Source: Verrucomicrobiota bacterium | GTDB lineage: Bacteria > Verrucomicrobiota > Verrucomicrobiia > Opitutales > Opitutaceae | NCBI GenBank assembly: GCA_003694825.1 | Contig: RFJS01000298.1 | Span: 1 to 18,559, forward strand | DNA length: 18,559 nucleotides | Direction: 5' to 3' | In this document: in pieces, positions 15,901-18,559 of the stretch | How the letters are laid out: each line of letters opens with the position of its first letter | Position numbering within the stretch: position 1 is the first letter of the stretch | Made by a program: the position numbers and the translations under genes | The notes under the pieces: model-generated | The model's database searches: none | What the model saw: only the letters and a program-made list of their open reading frames with translations | What the model was told of the DNA's origin: nothing

Positions 15901-17628
15901 GCGGCGGCAGTCGGCGGGCTGAGGGTGCAGGAGGTTGCCCTCGGAGCCGAGGCGTGTTTCCGCGGCGGTGATGATCTCTTCGCGGATGCAGTCGATGGGC
16001 GGATTGGTGACCTGGGCGAAGAGCTCCTTGAAGTAGTCGAAGAGCAGGCGCGGCTTGTTGGAGAGGACGGCGAGCGGGGCGTCGTTGCCCATGGCGCCGA
16101 CAGGCTCGACGCCGTCCTTGGCCATCGGAGCGATGACGGTGCGCAGGTCTTCGTAGGAGTAGCCAAAGGTGATCTGGCGGTGCAGGAGGGTGTCGTGGTC
16201 GGGCTGCCACGGGTCAGGCGCCTTCGGAAGGTCGTCGAGGCGGACCATGTGCTCGTCGAGCCACTTGCGGTAGGGATGCGCGGAGGTGAAGCGCTTTTTG
16301 AGCTCTTCGTCTTCGATGATGCGCCCCTCCTGGAGATCGACGAGGAACATGCGGCCGGGTTGGAGACGGCCTTTGATGAGGACGTCCTCGGGCGGAACGG
16401 GAAGGACGCCGGCCTCGGAGGCCATGATGACGAGGTCGTCCCTGGTGACGTAGTAGCGCGAGGGGCGCAGGCCGTTGCGGTCGAGGATGGCGCCGATCTG
16501 GGTGCCGTCGGTGAAGGCGATGGAGGCGGGACCGTCCCACGGCTCCATGAGGCAGGCGTGGAATTCGTAGAAGGCGCGGCGCTCGTCGTCCATGCTCTCG
16601 TGGTTGGACCACGGCTCGGGGATCATCATCATCATGGCATGGGCGAGCGGTCGTCCTGCGAGAACGAGCATCTCGAGGACGTTGTCGAACATGGCCGAGT
16701 CGCTGCCGTTCGGGTCGATGATGGGTTTGAGCTTTTCGATGTCCTCACCGAAGGCCTCGGAGACGAACTGGGCCTCGCGGGCGTGCATCCAGTTGATGTT
16801 GCCGCGCAGGGTGTTGATCTCGCCATTGTGGGCGAGGTAGCGGAAGGGTTGCGCGCGGCCCCAGCTCGGGAAGGTGTTGGTGCTGAAGCGGGAGTGCGCG
16901 AGGGCGAGGGCGGTCTCCATGTTGGGGTCCTGCAGGTCGAGGTAGTATTGATCGACCTGCTCGGTGAGGAGCATGCCCTTGTAGACGATCGTCTTGTGGG
17001 AGAGGCTGCAAACGTACCAATACTCCGAGCCGGCCATCGAGGAGGTGCGGATCTCGTTGTAGGCGCGGGAGCGGATGACGTAGAGCTTGCGCTCGAAGGC
17101 CATGTCGTCCTCGAGCTCGGGATCGCGGCCGATGAAGACCTGGCGGACGCAGGGTTCGCAGGATTTGGCAGTCTCGCCGAGAGGGGCGTTGTTGGTGGGG
17201 ACGGTGCGCCAGCCGAGGAGGGTCTGCCCCTCGGACTGGACGATCTGCTCGAAGACCTCCTCGAGGTGGCGGCGCATGCCGGCGTTTTTCGGGAGGAAGA
17301 TCAGGCCGCTGCCGTAGTGACCGGGCTCGGGAAGGTCGATCTGGGCCTTGGCGGCGGCGATCTTGTTGAATTTGTGCGGCATCTGCAGGAGGACGCCGGC
17401 TCCGTCACCGGTATTGGGCTCGCTGCCGGCGGCACCGCGGTGGTCGAGGTTGCGGAGGATCTCGAGGCCCTGCTGGAGGATTTTGTGGGAGGGCCGCCCT
17501 TTCATATCCACGACGAATCCGACACCGCAGGCGTCGTGTTCGAACCACGGGTCGTAGAGTCCCTGCTTCGGGGGGAGGTCGGTGGATGGTGCGGTTGGCT
17601 TGGGTTCTGTCATGGAATCGCGGTGCAT
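12994..17628 (-). CDS. gltB: Glutamate synthase large subunit (ferredoxin/NADPH type)
   Basis: The 1544-residue large subunit hydrolyses glutamine and transfers ammonia to 2-oxoglutarate. The class-II amidotransferase domain begins at C34 (EHDACGVGF), the nucleophile freed when the short propeptide is removed, and runs to about residue 430. A central domain follows. The FMN-binding synthase domain starts near residue 893 ([17 protein letters not shown]) and includes [22 protein letters not shown] and [11 protein letters not shown]. The 3Fe-4S cysteines lie in [12 protein letters not shown] (about 1144-1155). The C-terminal GXGXG helix domain begins near 1300 ([31 protein letters not shown]). 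Length and order are complete. The start is 17628 ([10 protein letters not shown]) or the second ATG at 17613; neither has a Shine-Dalgarno sequence. The pairing with gltD indicates the NADPH-dependent bacterial form. Confidence 0.97.
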   Translation of the reverse strand: MHRDSMTEPKPTAPSTDLPPKQGLYDPWFEHDACGVGFVVDMKGRPSHKILQQGLEILRNLDHRGAAGSEPNTGDGAGVLLQMPHKFNKIAAAKAQIDLPEPGHYGSGLIFLPKNAGMRRHLEEVFEQIVQSEGQTLLGWRTVPTNNAPLGETAKSCEPCVRQVFIGRDPELEDDMAFERKLYVIRSRAYNEIRTSSMAGSEYWYVCSLSHKTIVYKGMLLTEQVDQYYLDLQDPNMETALALAHSRFSTNTFPSWGRAQPFRYLAHNGEINTLRGNINWMHAREAQFVSEAFGEDIEKLKPIIDPNGSDSAMFDNVLEMLVLAGRPLAHAMMMMIPEPWSNHESMDDERRAFYEFHACLMEPWDGPASIAFTDGTQIGAILDRNGLRPSRYYVTRDDLVIMASEAGVLPVPPEDVLIKGRLQPGRMFLVDLQEGRIIEDEELKKRFTSAHPYRKWLDEHMVRLDDLPKAPDPWQPDHDTLLHRQITFGYSYEDLRTVIAPMAKDGVEPVGAMGNDAPLAVLSNKPRLLFDYFKELFAQVTNPPIDCIREEIITAAETRLGSEGNLLHPQPADCRRIEIKWPVLTNEEFAKLRRVELPGLKVGTLQILFPVRDGDKGLRKAMDRLCEQARQLIEKDDVNILILSDRAVTAEDAPIPSLLAVAGLHHYLIREGLRTRVSLVLEAGDCRETHHFATLIGYGASAINPYLVFETIDDMIREGLLTDIDHASACKNYVKAATKGVIKVMSKMGISSIQSYRGAQVFEAVGIRQDIIDRYFTWTASRVGGIGLRALAQEVLARHKIAFPDREVDGHTLPEGGHFKWRKDGEFHLFNPESIHKLQKAVRTGSYEIFKEYAQLIDDQSKNLCTLRGLLEFKPSNPIPIEEVEPVENIMKRFKTGAMSYGSISKEAHETLAIAMNRIGGKSNTGEGGEDPERFIPLPNGDSKNSAIKQVASGRFGVTSEYLVNAKEIQIKMAQGAKPGEGGQLPGTKVYPWVAKTRHTTAGVGLISPPPHHDIYSIEDLAELIHDLKNANRDARICVKLVAEVGVGTIAAGVAKAHADVVLISGHDGGTGASPQTSIKHAGLPWELGLAETHQTLVMNNLRSRIAVETDGQLKTGRDVAIAALLGAEEFGFATTALVATGCIMMRACHLNTCPVGVATQDPRLRAKYTGKPEHVVNFMRFVAQQMREIMAQLGFRTVDEMIGRVDKLEPRKAIDHWKAHGLDFSNILYQPDVGPEVGRYCQIPQDHGLDKSLDLTTLLDICKPAIEKGEKVIAELPIKNTNRVVGTITGSELTKKWGSKGLPEDTIRITFKGSAGQSFGAFMPRGMSFFLEGDANDYFGKGLSGGKLVVYPPAGSPFVPEENIIIGNVAFYGATSGEAYIRGMAGERFCVRNSGVHAVVEAVGDHGCEYMTGGRVVILGPTGRNFAAGMSGGIAYVLDETGEFPGRVNKQMVLLEKLEDPEEINEVRVMIKKHLGYTNSSRARAVLEDWDNKVHQFVKVIPKDYKRMLECIKRAHARGLTGDEAIMEAFEENSRDLARVGGN

Positions 17629-17979
17629 GTTTTCGAAGATTGGGCGGAAGAAAGGTTCCAGGAGGGGGCCCGAGGGCGCGTCGGTCGCGGCGCTCCGGGC
17701 CTGTGCAATGAGTCGGGAAACAGGTCACCGTGGGGACCTAAGTGCCCGAACCTCGCAGAATCAGCGGGTCAGAGGCGGGCGAACAACAAAAAATTTTCAG
17801 TTTTTGCATGGAGGAGCCTCGGGATCGGGGAGGTGCGGGGCGGCCGTCGGGCCGGTCAGGTGATTCTGCGGGCGGGGAGGCAGCGCGTCGGCGCGGTCGG
17901 CGGACAGCAATCGGGCCGACGCCATTTGCGGCGTCGGCCCGGTCGAGAAGAAAGGAGAATGGAGGGCGTCCGGAGGCGG
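17629..17979. other. Gene-free stretch upstream of gltB
   Basis: This 351-bp stretch separates the glutaredoxin-like gene from gltB on the same strand. It contains a hairpin near 17913-17940 (separate entry), an AT-rich block at 17782-17807 (AACAAAAAATTTTCAGTTTT) that is unusual for the local composition and is the best place for the gltB promoter, and an inverted repeat AGGTCACC-GT-GGGGACCT (17722-17739, 7 of 8 pairs). I found no reliable -35/-10 or sigma-54 pair: GG and GC near 17808-17820 are 9 nt apart rather than the required 10. Confidence 0.5.
17913..17940 (-). terminator. Hairpin downstream of the glutaredoxin-like gene, likely terminator
   Basis: A perfect 11-bp GC-rich stem (GGGCCGACGCC 17913-17923, loop ATTTGC, GGCGTCGGCCC 17930-17940) lies 39 nt after the stop at 17980. 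It is not followed by a T-tract on either strand, so it may be a mRNA-stabilising end or a terminator of the U-less type. Placement between two same-strand genes supports a transcript end. Confidence 0.5.
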
Positions 17980-18327
17980 TCAGAAGAAGCGGATGGGGCG
18001 GGTCTGGGCTTCCTGTTCCATGCGGGCGTGTTCCTCGTCGGTGCAGCCGGCGTTGGTGGGGACGTCGGTGGCCTTGTCTGTCTTTTCGACGAGGCTGTTG
18101 CTCAGGAGGTAGTTCTCCACCTCTTCGCCGCTGACGTCCGCGAGCATGATGCCGTCGATTTCAACACAGGGCGACAGTGGCTGGCCGGACTTCCGGACCA
18201 TCTCGGCGTAGTTTTCGCGGTTGTTGATGATGTCGATGTCCTCGTAGGGGAGATTGTATTTGGCAAGGATGGCGCGCACGCCGTTGCTCCATCCACAATG
18301 TGGTTTCAGGTAGGCTTTGATCTTCAT
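17980..18327 (-). CDS. Glutaredoxin-like protein, CGWS active site, with C-terminal extension
   Basis: The 115-residue cytoplasmic protein has the thioredoxin fold of glutaredoxins: beta strand MKIKAYLKP, active site C11-G-W-S14, helix NGVRAILAKYNL, strand EDIDIIN, and the cis-Pro loop at P53 (QPLSPCVEIDG). The motif retains only the first cysteine, as in monothiol types, but a second Cys (C54) follows the cis-Pro and a third (C95) is in the tail. After about residue 80 there is a 35-residue extension (TNAGCTDEEHARMEQEAQ, ending RPIRFF) absent from classical glutaredoxins. The start at 18327 is chosen because the fold begins there; the frame opens at 18447 but the additional 40 residues are low-complexity. 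A likely promoter lies about 45-75 bp upstream. The redox partner is unknown. Confidence 0.85.
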   Translation of the reverse strand: MKIKAYLKPHCGWSNGVRAILAKYNLPYEDIDIINNRENYAEMVRKSGQPLSPCVEIDGIMLADVSGEEVENYLLSNSLVEKTDKATDVPTNAGCTDEEHARMEQEAQTRPIRFF

Positions 18328-18372
18328 CGGAAGGTTGGTGGCTCTGCTGGTTGGGTTGATGGGAGGTGTTGC

Positions 18373-18401
18373 TGTATAGTCCGTCTGCCGGTTGTCCGCA
18401 A
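18373..18401 (-). promoter_or_regulatory. Candidate sigma-70-type promoter of the glutaredoxin-like gene
   Basis: On the minus strand TTGCGG (18396-18401) and TATACA (18373-18378) are separated by 17 nt and lie about 45 bp upstream of the start codon. The -35 box overlaps a CCGGTTG-TCCG-CAACCGG hairpin (18388-18405), which could be an operator. The -10 match is 4 of 6 and the -35 match 3 of 6. Confidence 0.45.
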
Positions 18402-18415
18402 CCGGTGCGGGTAGA

Positions 18416-18559
18416 ATGTCGGGGGATAACTCTGATCGGAGGCACAAGCAACCCTTATGGGCGGCCGGGCGTGTGAGCGCTGCGGCAGGGACGGTGGGTG
18501 ATTTTCCTGCGGCGCGGCGGGATATCGGGCTTGCGCTCGCTGGCGGAGCGGTCCAACAA
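18416..18559 (+). CDS. Possible truncated ORF at the right edge
   Basis: A plus-strand frame opens at ATG 18416 and stays open for 48 codons to the window end; an alternative GTG start is at 18473. The last residues read RRDIGLALAGGAVQQ. This resembles the N-terminal oxyanion-loop region of patatin-like phospholipases (GLALxGGGxxG), but the window stops before the nucleophile motif. It is divergent from the glutaredoxin-like gene, with the promoter region between them. No Shine-Dalgarno sequence suits either start. The call is weak. Confidence 0.25.
   Translation, partial: MSGDNSDRRHKQPLWAAGRVSAAAGTVGDFPAARRDIGLALAGGAVQQ

Noticed and set aside
17808..17822. Sigma-54 promoter for gltB
   Set aside because: The GG and GC elements on the minus strand are separated by 9 nt, not 10, and the rest of the consensus is poor.
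13885..18414. A 1509-codon open frame on the plus strand, opposite gltB and the glutaredoxin-like gene
   Set aside because: It mirrors gltB codon positions, is made almost only of Gly, Ala, Val, Asp, Glu and Leu, and shows no domain. Long antisense frames are expected opposite high-G+C genes.

Overview
The window is uniformly high in G+C and carries mostly housekeeping and carbohydrate genes. The mix suggests a Verrucomicrobia-type bacterium (Opitutales-like) or a relative from a polysaccharide-degrading lineage. It comprises a sialate-O-acetylesterase-like enzyme, a GH43 xylosidase with a GPH-type symporter, a LacI regulator, a GH26-like secreted protein, the MiaB/four-helix-bundle association, and starts that mostly lack a Shine-Dalgarno sequence. 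The taxonomic call is inference only; no rRNA or other definitive marker is present.

Layout. (1) Positions 1-2047, minus strand: miaB, a small S23/four-helix-bundle gene, and the 5' end of a membrane protein cut by the window edge. The four-helix-bundle gene is visibly lower in G+C and lies between two 39-bp imperfect inverted repeats (212-250 and 656-694; 32 of 39 positions match). The outer repeat begins only 6 nt after the miaB stop. This is the strongest candidate for something new in the window: a minimal single-gene insertion resembling the 23S rRNA intervening sequences, but inserted in a protein operon. (2) 2228-3986, minus strand: two exported proteins of unknown role, one with a signal peptide and one a probable lipoprotein. 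(3) 4047-11339: a plant-polysaccharide (probably acetylated xylan) utilisation locus. It has a secreted SGNH acetylesterase (+) with a strong terminator, a GPH symporter and cytoplasmic GH43 beta-xylosidase joined by a GTGA overlap (-), and a divergent LacI regulator and secreted GH26-like protein joined by an ATGA overlap (+). The 389-bp divergent control region holds repeated GTGCAC-type sites. (4) 11400-17979, minus strand: gltB-gltD (glutamate synthase) with a hairpin terminator and a roughly 350-bp upstream region. (5) 17980-18559: a small CGWS glutaredoxin-like protein with a C-terminal extension, its promoter, and a possible truncated ORF running off the right edge.

How the genes may work together. 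The locus in (3) reads as a sensing and uptake circuit: secreted enzymes deacetylate and cut the polymer, the symporter imports oligosaccharides, the GH43 enzyme releases xylose or arabinose inside the cell, and the LacI protein controls both divergent operons. gltBD provides ammonia assimilation. No rRNA, tRNA, CRISPR array or conventional transposase was seen.
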